From: Linyphia triangularis
Taxonomy: Eukaryota; Arthropoda; Arachnida; Araneae; Linyphiidae
DNA: 64,000 bases
Direction: 5' to 3'
Assembly (NCBI GenBank): GCA_963978545.1
Contig: OZ021723.1
Coordinates: 95,090,002-95,154,001, forward strand
In this document: piece after piece, positions 1 to 18,500 of the stretch
How positions within the stretch are numbered: position 1 is the first letter of the stretch
How the letters are laid out: every line of letters starts with the position of its first letter
Translations under genes and position numbers: made by a program
Notes under the pieces: generated by a model
Told to the model about the DNA's origin: nothing
What the model saw: only the letters and a program-made list of their open reading frames with translations
The model's database searches: none

Positions 1-401
1 AAGCTTCGTTCCAAAATATACTTAAAAAAAAAAAACTTATTAAAATCATTCCAAAACATGATTTCGTCTTCCTATCTTTCTTGTAACTAAAATATTTCAA
101 TTTTAAAACTGTGCATCAACATTTCAAAACTTCCAGCATGTTTTATCCAGCATCGGACGAGATTGGGCCAATATCGGTATTCAACGGTCGATTTACAACA
201 TTCTACTTTGGGATTGGCCAATGTCAGCCGGTATTGTTCACAATTGTTGCTGTACTGAAGTGAATAAATGTTAAACTCAGATTTTATTGCTGTTTCTGTA
301 TACGACAAATATACCGCTAGTTTGGGAACAATATCTCGCCTGATTTATTCAAGAATATATGGCTTTTGACCTACAGTGTAAATAAACACACGTGATTCCG
401 A
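1..401. other. Left-edge non-coding DNA
   Basis: AT-rich sequence with no supported gene; short open frames here lack coding character. It probably belongs to an upstream intron of the cysteine-rich gene or to intergenic DNA. The piggyBac element begins immediately to its right at a TTAA. Confidence 0.5.
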
Positions 402-1685
402 TTAACCCGGGAGAACGCGCGCCTAAGATACGAACAAGGACGCGCGCGCGGGGTCCAAATGGACCCCACTTACGTAAATCAATTAATGGTAATTTTTTCA
501 TAATATTTAACGTCAGCATGATTATAAAACTAATATTTATGAATTTTCGAAATTTTTAATACTACTAATTATTTGAATAGATACACTTGTTGGGTATATA
601 CTGACGAAATTCGCAACGTCCCCGAAAAGCTAAAAGTTTTTCGTCAATGAGGACATATTCCCACAGTAAGAGTACAGTATTCAACACAGTAAGAGTCTTT
701 ACATTTCTTTATGAAAATTTGAAAAATGTTTCTGATAGCAGCAAGTTTGCCTTCTTTTTGTCTTTCTTCCCTTGTGATGATGTTGTCAAACCACAGGCAT
801 CTTAAAATAAATAAAAATCGCTTGTACGACATAGTGGCAGGAAAAATTTCGATTCCTGTACCATCTGTAGCCCATAGGTCACGGACGTTCAGGTGAGATG
901 ATTTGTGCAAATCACACAAATATAACAGTCCAAACAACGCTCGTATTTCAAATTCGTCAGTTTCTTTGGCATCTCTCGTTCTGGAAAATTTCGATGATAT
1001 TCTTTTAATGTAAATATTTGTACAAATAATTATTTCATCCATAATTTCACGGTCTATAAAAATTTCCCAAGCTTCATTCGGCGTTGTCACATTTTTTTGC
1101 AGCCAATCTTGGTCCTGGTAGTTGCGAAATGATGTTGTGTGCACGCGTTCAAACGCTAGTTTTAAATTTTTCTTTCTTCCAGAATGCACATTTATCTTTT
1201 CCAAGAAAATCCTTTTTGTTGGAAATATCCTCTTCTACGTCAGTATCCAAATCCAGTTCTGATTCTGAATCATGGTTACTCAAATTCTCATGATCAGAAA
1301 AATCTTCTTCGTCAGAAATAGGGTCTTCATCACTTTCAACCTCATTCAAAAGTGTTCTCAGTCTTTCCATCTCTTTTTCGTATGGAGTCGGCATGGCGAA
1401 GCCAAGAAATAACGTCCGTACACTGAAAGTAGCAGCGGATGAATGCAGCTAATTCGGCTAACGCGGGAAGTCGCGCGGGGTCCAGACATACCCCAAACGT
1501 GACAACCCTTTTGTTAAAGATGAAATAATGACCCTAAGGAATTTTTGATACTTGGTAGAGGTTGAAGGTCGTGGAAAAGTAGACTACTGAAAAGCAGGGC
1601 TGGTCAAGGTCAAACATATAATAGAAATTCCTTTTTAAAATCACTTGGGGTCCATATGGACCCCGGGCGCGTCCTGCCGGGTTAA
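402..1685 (-). mobile_element. piggyBac element, internally deleted
   Basis: The segment is flanked by TTAA at 402-405 and 1682-1685, the canonical piggyBac target duplication. Its ends are imperfect inverted repeats: the left starts CCCGGGAGAACGCGCG, and the right, reverse-complemented, starts CCCGGCAGGACGCGCC. Near each end lies a near-identical 18-bp palindrome, GGGGTCCAAATGGACCCC at 450-467 and GGGGTCCATATGGACCCC at 1647-1664. The ends are GC-rich, unlike the surroundings. At about 1.28 kb between TTAA sites it is too short for a full transposase, so it is a deletion derivative that must have been mobilised in trans. A third related GC-rich motif (GCGCGGGGTCCAGACATACC) lies near 1473-1492. 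Confidence 0.9.
644..1394 (-). pseudogene. piggyBac transposase N-terminal fragment, frameshifted
   Basis: The reading starts with ATG at 1394 and an acidic Asp/Glu/Ser-rich N-terminus, as in PGBD/piggyBac transposases. The frame is lost near 1150-1205 and resumes in another frame to 644. The second part holds the beginning of the DDE_Tnp_1_7 domain: an NEAWEIF-like helix, EIRALFGLLYLCDLHKS, and the DLWATDG...FPATMSYKRFLFILRCLWFDN block typical of the family (about residues 35-140 of that frame). It ends just after an IFIKKCKDSY-like stretch, where the first catalytic region should begin. The catalytic Asp region and the C-terminal Cys-rich domain are missing, removed by the internal deletion. 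It cannot make active transposase. Confidence 0.85.
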
Positions 1686-1968
1686 TAACAAAACTTTCAG
1701 TACCTCGAGAAAGAAGTTCATTTACATCATAAAAGCATTCGCCTAGTCGTTATAACTTAAGGGAAATGATTTCCAAGCTAAGGTAATAGCAAAGAGAAAA
1801 ATTGGTCGTAATTTTTCTCCAGTAGAGTGAATTACTAGTTAGAGTATGGGAGTGAGCAAAAAGCTATTATACCAATGAAAAGTATATCTTCTTTCTTACT
1901 TTGGACAACGTTCTCAGTGCGATGAATTACGTTTCTGAAAAGTTATGTACTACTTACTTAAATTACAG

Positions 1969-8400
<6,432 letters not shown>

Positions 8401-8410
8401 GTAGAGAAGC

Positions 8411-8520
8411 GGACATCTGTTAAGTTTTGAAAGGACATCTGTTAAGTTTTGAAAGGACATCAGTTAAGTTTTGAAAGGACATCTGTTAAGTTTTAAAAGG
8501 ACATCTGTTAAGTTTTGAAA
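8411..8520 (+). repeat. 22-bp tandem repeat in the 3' UTR, five copies
   Basis: Five head-to-tail units start at 8411, 8433, 8455, 8477 and 8499, each reading GGACATCTGTTAAGTTTT plus GAAA with at most one mismatch. The array starts ten bases after the stop codon of the cysteine-rich gene and ends before its polyadenylation signal, so it should be part of the mRNA. Confidence 0.95.
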
Positions 8521-8572
8521 AATTGATCAAATGTGTTATCCTAAATGATGTTATTGTTTTTGCAAAGATATT

Positions 8573-8578
8573 AATAAA
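8573..8578 (+). terminator. Polyadenylation signal of the cysteine-rich gene
   Basis: AATAAA, 173 bases downstream of the stop and after the 22-bp array. It is the first canonical signal on this strand after the last exon. Confidence 0.6.
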
Positions 8579-8864
8579 GTTTTTGTGAGCATGTATATGA
8601 TTGCCTTTCATGGAAATGAAATTTCACAGTGAAGTGGAATAATAAGTTAAATTACCTGCATTTTAAAACGGTCATTGACTTTGAATTCCATTTCGAATCG
8701 TACAGTATTTTTTTTTAATTTACAAATTTGTTAAATAATAAACTAATTTATATTAAAAAATAATGGATGGCCTACATTAGCAAGCTTCTAATTATATTTA
8801 CAAGTGAAAATGGGGAGTGTTTATAAAAATTTTGAGTTCGTTTGCAGACCATTCACAGACTAGT

Positions 8865-8868
<4 letters not shown>

Positions 8869-8898
<30 letters not shown>
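8869..8898. repeat. Poly-A tract (30 bp)
   Basis: Uninterrupted A run in gene-poor DNA, about 290 bp beyond the polyadenylation signal of the cysteine-rich gene. Confidence 0.9.
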
Positions 8899-8903
<5 letters not shown>

Positions 8904-10167
8904 AAAGAGAACCGTTCATAAAATGTATGTATTCAAAGAGGAGCCTTTAATTCTAAAACTTGATAAATATACTGTGTGTACTATTGATTAAAAAATTTTC
9001 AAGTGAAAAAAAGTATTCTTTGACACTCGATTTGGATTTTTATAACAGTTTTGTTTTTTTACAAAATTATTTTAAAATTGAAAAGTGCACTACTTATTTT
9101 TGAAATTGTTCTATTATGGTTTTCATGTTGAATGACCTCCCTCACTGACATTCTAACAAAATACTCATGGCGAAGTGGGATCAAGTTCTATAATTCTTGC
9201 ATTGCTAAGCCATAAAAACGATTGAGATTAATAAAGGTACCAAGTTTAACCAACTTCAAAGATTCCAAATATTTTCCTTTTCTCAAAAAACACATAAGTA
9301 TATCGACTAATAGGCTGTGATTCAATAAAATAATAACATTTAACCACAGTTAAAACTCGCTTGGTGATTTGTTATTTACTACTTTTTCTTTGTGTGTGTG
9401 TTAACGCCTTTTTAAATTATACTTACAAAATAAATATGCTACTATTACCGCTTTGCAATATGCTACCAAATTATCCAAGTTTTTTTGTTTTTTTTACTAT
9501 ATATATATATACAATCTATTTGTCCATATCTTTATGTGTTTCTGGAAGCTAAATATTTAATTATTTGCACAAAATTGAACCTGGTGCCTTTATTAATATC
9601 AATTTAATGGCTTAAAAGCAGAAGACTAAGAATTGTTTAAATTATCCCGCTTTTTACATAAATATTGCAGGTGAGATAGGAGTGGCAGTGATAGCAATCA
9701 ATCAACAAATTAAAAATTAAAAGTCAAAAAATATTTACCCCTTTGCCAATGTTATTCAATTACTCATTCAAGTACTAAGTAAAAGATATATTTCCGTTCA
9801 ATTTCCGTCAACGGAAAATTATGTCTTCAATCATAGCTACTGAAATTTAAATTGTTGCATATCAATTAATAATAACGAAGTTATCAATTAATAACTAAAA
9901 TTGTACTTTTTGTGACAGTGTAGAGGTCAGACTCGCCTTAGTCCCAAAAGTGCATTAGTTCAATTGAACATAAACAGAGTTAAAAGAAAGTTAAAAACGA
10001 AAAAAAAAAATTAAAGCTGCACGCTTTGGCATTTAAATGTCATTGACCGATTCATACAGACAATCATTCATGAAAAGGATCAGAGCAGTACTGACCATAA
10101 GGTTGCCCGGGGAAATCACCGGGCTGGTCATAATCTGCAAAAAATGGGCCAGTCCAGTGCAGAAGTT

Positions 10168-10169
<2 letters not shown>

Positions 10170-10198
<29 letters not shown>
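10170..10198. repeat. Poly-T tract (29 bp)
   Basis: Uninterrupted T run directly after a GC-rich hairpin island (about 10092-10165) and followed by a TTC/TTA microsatellite. The order suggests a short retroposon remnant, not proven. Confidence 0.9.
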
Positions 10199-10715
10199 CA
10201 GTTTTTCAATATTTTTTTTCTCGACATAATTGGTAGCCCTTCTTCTTCTTCTTCTTATTATTATTATTTTTTGAAATGCTCAGTGCATTCCAATCCCAAT
10301 CATTCCCTCCAGATCTATTTACTGTTAATGAACTATTACTTTAGTTTCAGAGATATAGTACTTATATTAAAAAATTACTTAAAATATAACACTAATTTTA
10401 TAAATTATTTTGTATTTAGAAAATAGATGCACTAAGATTTATGTACTATCGTATTATTATATAACTTTTAAGGTAAAATATATCAATGGTTTATGAAAAT
10501 CAAGTTCACTTAAAGGAGATGCAAATAGTAGAGAAAAAGAAAATTCGATTTAACTAAACTAAATTAATAAAACAATTCAATTTTAAAATTAATGAATACA
10601 TAAAATTATTCAATTATTGGATAAATAAAAATATTTAATTATTGAAATTGATTATTAAATATAAATTTTTTTAATAATAAAATATATAAATAATTAAATA
10701 TATAAATAATTAAAG

Positions 10716-10870
10716 TTATTTAATTATTAAAATTATTTAATTATTAAAATTATTTAATTATTAAAATTATTTAATTATTAAAATTATTTAATTATTAAAA
10801 TTATTTAATTATTAAAATTATTAAAATTATTTAATTATTAAAATTATTTAATTATTACAACTAATCAATT
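10716..10870. repeat. 17-bp AT-only minisatellite
   Basis: About nine near-identical units of TAATTATTAAAATTATT, composed only of A and T, with one shortened unit near 10815 and decayed units on both flanks. No coding or regulatory role is evident. Confidence 0.9.
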
Positions 10871-11494
10871 ATTAAACTATATTAATTATTAAAAATAATT
10901 ATTGGAATTATTCTATAATAAACAATAATTACTAAAATTTTATTAATAGTTCTATTGAACATCTTTGCCGGAATAAATCAAAAATCCTCGGGCCGATTTT
11001 TATGTCCCAGTAACCCCCTAAAAAGGATCCACACTTAAAAAAGTCCATACTTAAAGAAACTTTCAAACTAATCTATATCGCCAAAAAACAATATACATAA
11101 AACACCATTTTATTATTCTTTAAAATATATCCTTCAAGTCAGTTGAATATCTACAACGAAAGGCATCTATTTTAAGTGGTGGTTTTGGTATAGTTTGAAA
11201 GGGAACGATTCACTTAGAGCTAAATTACAACAAAGTGTTACTCTGACGTTAGAAACAATGTCACAGATATTATAGAAACAATAGCTAGAAAATAATGGTT
11301 TCAGATTGTTTGTCAATCACGTCTTTGTTCCAGACTAATTTCAATAAGTATCCTTCAGATATTTCATTTATGCAATCAAATAATGCAAAAGGCCATTAAA
11401 GCTACGGGTGTGGAACATCGCACAACTTTCAATTACACTATATTACTGATGTGCAAAAGTTTTTTGAAAAATTGTGATCATTTCTACTTTATTT

Positions 11495-11621
<127 letters not shown>

Positions 11622-11887
11622 TAGAACTAGATGAGGGTTCATAACATTAAGAATGATATTGCGAACAATTTCCAACCATAATTTCTTTTCTTGGCCCCAT
11701 AAAACTCGAGAAATCGCGGTTAAAAAAATGCTAGTTATAACGAGTTAAATGTTAAGTAGTTAATTCTTGAATAAAACTGAAATTTTTTTCAATTAAACAT
11801 CATTACTAATTATGTACTTTTAAGTGCAAGAAAATCCGATTTTTAAAATAATTATTTTTAAAAGTTCAAGTTTGATTATATACAATT

Positions 11888-12013
11888 GGAGAAAGTGTGT
11901 GTGGTTGGGGGAAGTCGCATGTTCCTGGCTGCACTAACACTTTCGACCATGGGTCGCCACTGGAAAACCAAGTTCCAAAAAGTACATATTGCAGAGGGCA
12001 TTACAATTTCTAA
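11888..12013 (+). pseudogene. Possible cysteine-rich exon remnant
   Basis: A short open stretch richer in GC than its surroundings starts after TATACAATTG and ends at TAA (12011-12013). It encodes about 41 residues with three cysteines, in VCGW, PGC and YCRGH contexts. The upstream context resembles the acceptor of exon 2 of the cysteine-rich gene (TATATACAG), but here the AG is TG. It could be a decayed exon of a related gene or chance. Confidence is low. Confidence 0.2.
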
Positions 12014-13600
12014 TTGTGCTATCAGCAACATAGTTGTTTCGAAATTGTTTATGTATTAATAAAAAGTATCAGTGCTATAATTTGAAATTGGGAATTATTC
12101 TGGCGAAAATTGATTAAAATTATTATTCAGGCAAGTTCATACAAGGAAATTTTCTAACATTATTAAGTTTCATTTAAATATTAAGTTCCGAATTTGCAAT
12201 ATTCAACCACGTGCCTTCGGGACTTAAAAATATCATATTTCAAAGTACGCTTATTCTAAATTTTCCATGGGGGTTACAGAATTATTTCACATTACAAAAT
12301 ATATTCGTGAACCCATGTGACCAATTATCTGCCCAACTTCCTTTCGGCGCTCTAAAGTCTCTTGAGTAATATTTTATTCCGGTCTCGTGTTTATTTCAAA
12401 TTAAGTTTATTTTAAACTAGTTTAAGGGAGTAGCCATATAAATATATACATACAACACTTTGTTACACAATGTTTAGACATTTTTATTTAAATTTAAAAC
12501 AATCCAAATATAAAAAATAGTATGTTTCTTACTTTTTTTAAACAAATTTATATTCCCCAAATTAAGTTTCAGTCTGAATTCTTTAATTACTCAAAACTAT
12601 TTAATTGTATTACTCTTATTAAAATATTATGAAATAAATCCGAAGAAAATGTTGGTGGAATGTAATTAAATGCCTTTGCAGTCATTTTAAACGTTCCATT
12701 CGAATGCACAACTATTCCATACATAACGCTGCTAAAATTAAAAACCTTGAACATTTTTTCCTCATACTTGTGATATTTCTACAGAAAAATATTTAACTAT
12801 CAGAAGAAAAGAAAAAAATAATTTTGTCAAAAATAATGTTGCGTTAACTGAAATCCAAAATAATGTATAATTTGATATACTAATATGATCACATCCGGTC
12901 AAAAAATAATAATAATTTTTGCATTCCTACACGTTTTGGAACGTGACGAGTTCAAAAAAGTATCTAAAAAAATGTATGTGATCAGCATAACACCTGAATG
13001 GATTCACCTAATATGTTCAACTTTTGCATACGGGTTAGTGGTAGCCATGGAACCTCTCTTTAAGGTTTTCGTCAAAATTGTGTATGCACAAAAGGTAGCT
13101 CTTTGAAGAATTTATGATTTTTCAACAATTGTCAAAAGAATAGCTCTAAGGATTTTGATCAAAATCGATGTGGTAATGCCTTTTAAGGTGCTCTAAACAT
13201 CCCCACTTCCACAATTCCCGTAGAAATGCGATAAAAGCGCAAAAAAGATTTTTCTTTAAAAAAAAAATGTCTGTAATATAGGGTTCTCTTTTCTTCAGCA
13301 TCGTCCATCAACGGCTGTTTTTTTTTTTTTCTCTAGTTCTTAATGACCATTGGATAAACCACATTTTGTCTGTTCTGGCATGAATAGTTTTGAAAAAATG
13401 GGGTTAAAAAAAAGCAAAAATCAAATTATGGGCTGGTCCGTTCTGGCGCTCAAAGCCTCATATTTCATAAGGGATAATTGAAATTAAAAATGACTGACTG
13501 ACGTCTAAGAAATTAAGTAATTAATTGTAATCGGAAATTTCGAACAATGAACTGTTACTCAAAATAAGTACTAAACTAAGGCTCAGTTGCTGTTGTTGTG
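12014..13600. other. Non-coding AT-rich stretch
   Basis: No supported gene. The right part (13330-13475) is a copy, in opposite orientation, of the short inverted-repeat element at 5909-6081. Confidence 0.5.
13330..13475. repeat. Second copy of the 5.9-kb dispersed repeat
   Basis: Shares GCAAAAATCAAATTATGGG and the following GGTCC...TTCTGGCGCTCAA block with the reverse complement of 5909-6081. It ends near CCTCATATTTCATA. The left boundary is not clear. Confidence 0.55.
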
Positions 13601-13614
13601 TGCGACTAAAATGA

Positions 13615-13959
13615 CACAAGTTTAGAAGCAATGTTCGTAGTGTTCTTGGTTACCGGAAATTCTTAATTGTGGCTTCTGGGGTAGAAAAACACTGGCTATC
13701 TGATGTAAACCATGAGATTTTCAGACAATTGAGAAAGAAATTGCAAAATAATTTCGAACTTTCAGATATTCTTTCCAATCCAAAAATAGTAATCATCCTC
13801 AAAGATCATGAAGAACTCAACCAGAATTTAAAGCAGCATGTACCAAATATTGATCCCAGAGCCACTAAATTGTCAGTAATGGATCATATTAAAAACTTAC
13901 CTGGTCTTTTCATCTTGAATTTCATCATACGAAAACGTAGTAAAAGAGACATAGAATAG
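13615..13959 (+). CDS. Unrecognised ORF or exon, C-terminal
   Basis: An open frame of about 114 codons begins after a TGA at 13612-13614 and ends with TAG at 13957-13959. Its composition is protein-like: mixed charged and hydrophobic, with segments such as VRSVLGYRKFLIVASGVEKH and HWLSDVNHEIFRQLRKKLQ, not the Ile/Lys/Asn noise of surrounding frames. No ATG begins it, so it would be a terminal exon, or a fragment of a retroposed or transposon gene. No clear acceptor was found and I do not recognise the family. The neighbours are repeats. Confidence 0.4.
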   Translation, partial: HKFRSNVRSVLGYRKFLIVASGVEKHWLSDVNHEIFRQLRKKLQNNFELSDILSNPKIVIILKDHEELNQNLKQHVPNIDPRATKLSVMDHIKNLPGLFILNFIIRKRSKRDIE

Positions 13960-14254
13960 AGTAATAATCACGTCTTAATAATTAAAAAAAAAAAGTTTAG
14001 ACTAGGATTTTTTTAGTTATAGAGTTATTTTGATAAAAAAAAAGGGGGGGGGGGGTCAGCATTATTAATAGTCCGGAACAATTAGATATTTCTAAAGGTA
14101 GCCCTTTAGCTAAAAATTTATCACAATTCATGAATTAAATTATTATTACCTATGAATCAATACAGTTACTATTATTGGTATTCTTAGTACTCAATATATT
14201 TGTCACAAATGAGGTTTTAAATGTTACCTCAATATATCATATACAGGACAATGT

Positions 14255-14335
14255 ATTCCAAACAGTCTCGGTCAGATAAGAACCTTGGTGGTTGTGATGA
14301 AGGATCTCTCACGTACAAAGAAGGCTTGATGTAAC
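14255..14335 (+). pseudogene. Possible decayed cysteine-rich exon
   Basis: After an acceptor-like CATATACAG, the sequence GGACAATG resembles the start of exon 2 of the cysteine-rich gene (TATATACAGGACATAG). One frame begins GQCIPNSLGQ; a neighbouring frame then reads NLGGCDEGSLTYKEG before TAA, as if one frameshift separated them. Too short to establish homology. Confidence 0.2.
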
Positions 14336-14797
14336 CTGACTCTGTTGAGATAAATTTATCTTGCTTACAAAACCTTAAGCTACATCAAAACCTATTTTAG
14401 AATTCACACATAGTGTATAGTTGTGAATGTAGCTGCGCGTTGACTTTCGAATTTTTTTTAATCGATTGGAAGTACTTTAAAATAGCAGAAAACTTACTAA
14501 ATTAAAAAAAAAAACAATGCCAAGAAAAAAAAAATTGAACTCTGTTAAGTTTCTTAATCCTCAAATCGATTGAGGGTGGCGAAATTTGCGATTTTTAAGC
14601 ATGTAATAAAAATTCCCAAATTGCATTAAAACTCGATAATTTGTGCCATTAGGATGCCACTAATATACACAATTGTAATTAAAGGTTCATTAATTCTCAT
14701 AAAGGAGAGTGGGAGGAGATCATTTTCAGTAAATACTTATAAAAAAAATTCAATTTTGTGATAAATTAGTTAGATTGCGTTAAAAATCTGTATTTTC

Positions 14798-15188
14798 TAG
14801 AATGGCCCCAAAATTCAGGAAAAAAAGTTCCCCGATTTCCCTGACAGATTTCTGAAAAATTCCCTGATTTTAGGGCAAACTTATTTTCGAATTTCCCCAA
14901 TTTTCTTAGGTTTTCCAGATGTCTAGACAACATGTATGCTAAAGAGATAATATGCAATTTTTTTTTAAATAGTTTCGCTGTTAATGAAAAGTTTAAATTA
15001 TTCTGTAACATTAAATTTCTAATGGCTTACCACTACAAATTTCCCTGTAAATAGCATCAAAATATGGAAGAACGTGCCTTAAACGATACAAAATTTCCCT
15101 GAAATTTTAAAAAGTTCCCTGACATTTCCCTGATTTTTTCCAGAATCAGAAAGCTCCCTGACATTTCCCCGGTTCTGTGGCCACTCTG
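14798..15188 (-). mobile_element. hAT-type MITE, 5-bp TSD (copy D)
   Basis: The right end GTGGCCACTCTG is an inverted match to the left end TAGAATGGCCCC. The flanks carry the 5-bp direct repeat TTTTC (14793-14797 and 15189-15193). Internal CCCTGA/TCAGGG-rich sequence matches the copies at 48996-49418, 58478-58918 and 61713-62076. At 391 bp with no ORF it is non-autonomous. It is in inverse orientation relative to those copies. Confidence 0.8.
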
Positions 15189-15583
15189 TTTTCTGTCATT
15201 ATAACGTCATAACATTAAAATATTATCATGAAAGTGTTAAAGCCCTTAAAGAAGGAAGAGACAGTGCCGTTTTTCCAAAAGACGGAAGGAATTTTTCTAA
15301 AAAATTTAGGTAGCAATCATAAGAATGTTTTTTTTTTTTCTCGACATAGACTTGTAACACAGACATACTCTTTCCAAAGCTTGTTTCAAAAAGAAAGAAA
15401 GAAAGGAAAAAAAAAAAAATTATATAAGCACAAATTTTCAAACTAGAAAGTAATATAATAATATATCCTTAAAAAAAAAAAAAAATACAAACCACCAGCA
15501 GAAGGAAAATCAAGTTTTTTTGTTTTGACATCATAAGGTATTTTACAAATAAAAATGGGATATCATGAATAATGTTAAAAGTA

Positions 15584-18500
15584 GGGGGAACTAGGGATAC
15601 ACGACCCAATTTTTAGTTTTGGGTGTTTAGTTTTTATTTTACACTACTTATAGGTGTGTAAATTAGATGTATTTATCATCATTAAGTATTACACAATATT
15701 TATGAATATCTTTCAGAAGTATTAATTGTAAAGGTAATAAAGTATTAAACATAAAAAACCTTCAACTTGGATCAAGTATTCTACTGTATGGGGATATTTG
15801 TCCCACCCCTTAGGGATATTTGACACAAGTCATATATTTGGGAGTATACAATTTAAAATTATAAATGCAATACTTTTACATAGTAAAAACATAACTCCCA
15901 TTAACAAGTCCAATGTTAATACTTTTCTATACTTGTTCAATGAGGTCAATACTTTTTATTTTTATTAGCTACATAATGTTAATATAGTGTCTACTTTTAA
16001 ATTTTACTGAAGAAAGCTAAAAATATTAGCAGTTTGAAAGCTATTTCTGTTCTTCTACAAGTTTAAGAGAAAGAAAATAATTACTTATTTAAATACAAAT
16101 GTAAACACGCATTAAAACCCAAAATTTGTAATTCTGTCATTTTTCATTGAAAACTCAGGTGTTTGAAGAACAGCCTGAATTTAGTCAGGTTTGTGTATCT
16201 TCAGCTGATTTGTGTATTGAACAATATAAAATCTTTTGAAAGGTGAGTAAACTGATTACCCTAATGGTTGTAGTCTGTGAAAACAATGTGGAAGGAATTT
16301 TAATACTGTTCACTCATGTAACATCGATGGTAGGCAACAACATACACAGGGTTCCCACTCTTATTGAAGAAAAAAAATTCAAGGACTTTCAAGGACCTTT
16401 TTAAGAAAATTCAAGGACCTTTTTAGAAAAATTTAAGGACCATAATTTTAAATACATCAGACGTAAAATTACAAAACGGAGTTTATCGGTGGTCAGGGGT
16501 ATAGTGGAGTGGGAATATGAGGCAACGGCGATCCTTTACCTTTTTAGAAGGCGGAACGACATTCCCTCATCTAAAATTTCTTTTTTTCTTTACGTAATAC
16601 TGAACTCAAAGCCAAGTAAGCAAACAAAAAAGTCATTTCGTGAGAACTTGTTTTCGTCTGGGATCCACAACTTCAGAGCTGAGCAGGCAAGTCCAAGTTT
16701 TTGTAAAACACTTGAAAAAGGCACGGCAACCCACACATGGCCATTTCTCTTTCATTAGAAATGAACTGATATATGTTTACATTTAGCTACGATTCATTCA
16801 ATAGCAATTATCCTCTTCAACGAATGATCTGTATTTGTGGAAGAATACCAGACGTCAAGTTTGTATGGTTCGTCGTATATACAGTCTAAAACTTCCATAC
16901 ACACATTCACGCCAAATATCTACATTTTTGAAGAACAAAACTGTGACCTAGCACATTCAGTTCTTTGCGCCCTTTCCTTGAAGAATATTTCGCCTCCTCT
17001 AATTTTAACGGGAACGCTAACCGATTTATCAACAAAAGTTATGTAACTTTTATTTTAAAAATTTTATATCACGAATTTAATAAATTATTTGTTAACCTCT
17101 CAACGTACCTAAGAAATGAATTCGTTCAAGATTAAAAAACAAATGACAGTAAAAGATGGGGGTTTTTACAATCCAAAAAAGTTAAGCAAACCTGCGGTTC
17201 TGACGGAATAAACTGGTTAGTGCTAAAAATCCAGATAGGCAAGAGCAGAATGTTCATATTTTGTATTAGCTTTTAAGGTGTTTTGAGATCACGGAATTAT
17301 GTATTTATATTTTGTCAGATGTTGGGAAATATTTATATTTTGTCAGATGTTGGGAAATATTTATTTTATTCCCAGATATTGGGAAAATCAAACTGATAAC
17401 TTGTTTGAACATGGAAAAAATATGTTCAAAATAGTATTGATTTTTAAATCCTTTATATTAACTTCGCCTTTGAATATTTGTGAATTTGAATATGTTTAGT
17501 TCAACACAAAATGTTGCTTGAGTGTACAGTAAAGAGACTGGCTTCAAGCGCTCCGCTATGTTGTTGTGACAGAACTGAACAGTTGTTAACTTTGTTTCAC
17601 TTTAACTTGGCAGTACTGATAATGCTACATTAGCCGAATTGCAGCCCTTCACAACCCAGGGTTGCAAAGGAGTTCCAAGGCTTGCGCTAAGAGTAGAGGA
17701 CTACTAAAAAAAGTAATACGTAGCAAAAATCAGTAATTTTAATAACATGTATTTTATTAAATTCCTATGAAAATAATTTTATTACAATTTTTTATTAAAA
17801 AAAAAAAAAAAAAAAAAATTGAATCCGTGGGTTCATTAATAAAAGCTGACTTAAAATAATGTTGATTAGTGCAGAAAACGCTACGATTTTAATAATTTGC
17901 ACCCATACCATATAGAGCACTCTTTACCATTTTTTAAGTGTTTTCTGTACCCATTTTCACTGTAAGGGGCTCCAAAACTCATTTTTGCACACATAGCATT
18001 TTACTCCTAGGCTGGTCCTGTATATTTGATTTTCCTTAATATAAAAGTGCTAATGGTTTTGCAAATGGGTATAATACATTGAAATTGGGCTGCGAAGAAG
18101 TAGGAAAACAATTCAGATGTACTTTAAAATGCAAAATTAAATTTCTTTTCGGTTTGAGAATGGGAAAGTTTTACAGTTATTTCAAAATTTATTCCAAAAA
18201 TGTAGCAGCAGTTCTTAAAAATAAATTATACAGTGGCAGCAATAAGGGGAGGAAATTTCCCCGATCTTTTTTAAAATCTAGTGATTTTGATGGCAATATC
18301 ATATATATTTTAGAGTTTGTTTCCTCCTCCGATTTATACCCATTTTTGACTATTATTGTCACCCAACCGTCACCACTGTCAAGATGACAAAATCGAACTG
18401 GATAAGATAAAAAACAGGAATGTCCCAAACAAATCAGGCAAGTAATGAGTCTACATTGAAATATCCCGCTTAAAATTAGAGATGATTGAGATGGTACACA

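Larger units (their letters stand above)
8600..11490. other. Gene-poor AT-rich stretch
   Basis: No supported gene. It holds an A30 tract (8869-8898), a T29 tract (10170-10198), a GC-rich hairpin at about 10092-10131, a TTC/TTA microsatellite (about 10228-10268) and a 17-bp tandem repeat (10716-10870). Confidence 0.55.

Noticed and set aside
8411..8520. CRISPR-like array
   Set aside because: Head-to-tail 22-bp units have no unique spacers and the context is eukaryotic.
15226..15446. Overlapping frames on both strands
   Set aside because: Lys/Phe-rich, driven by A/T tracts; no domain, no splice context.
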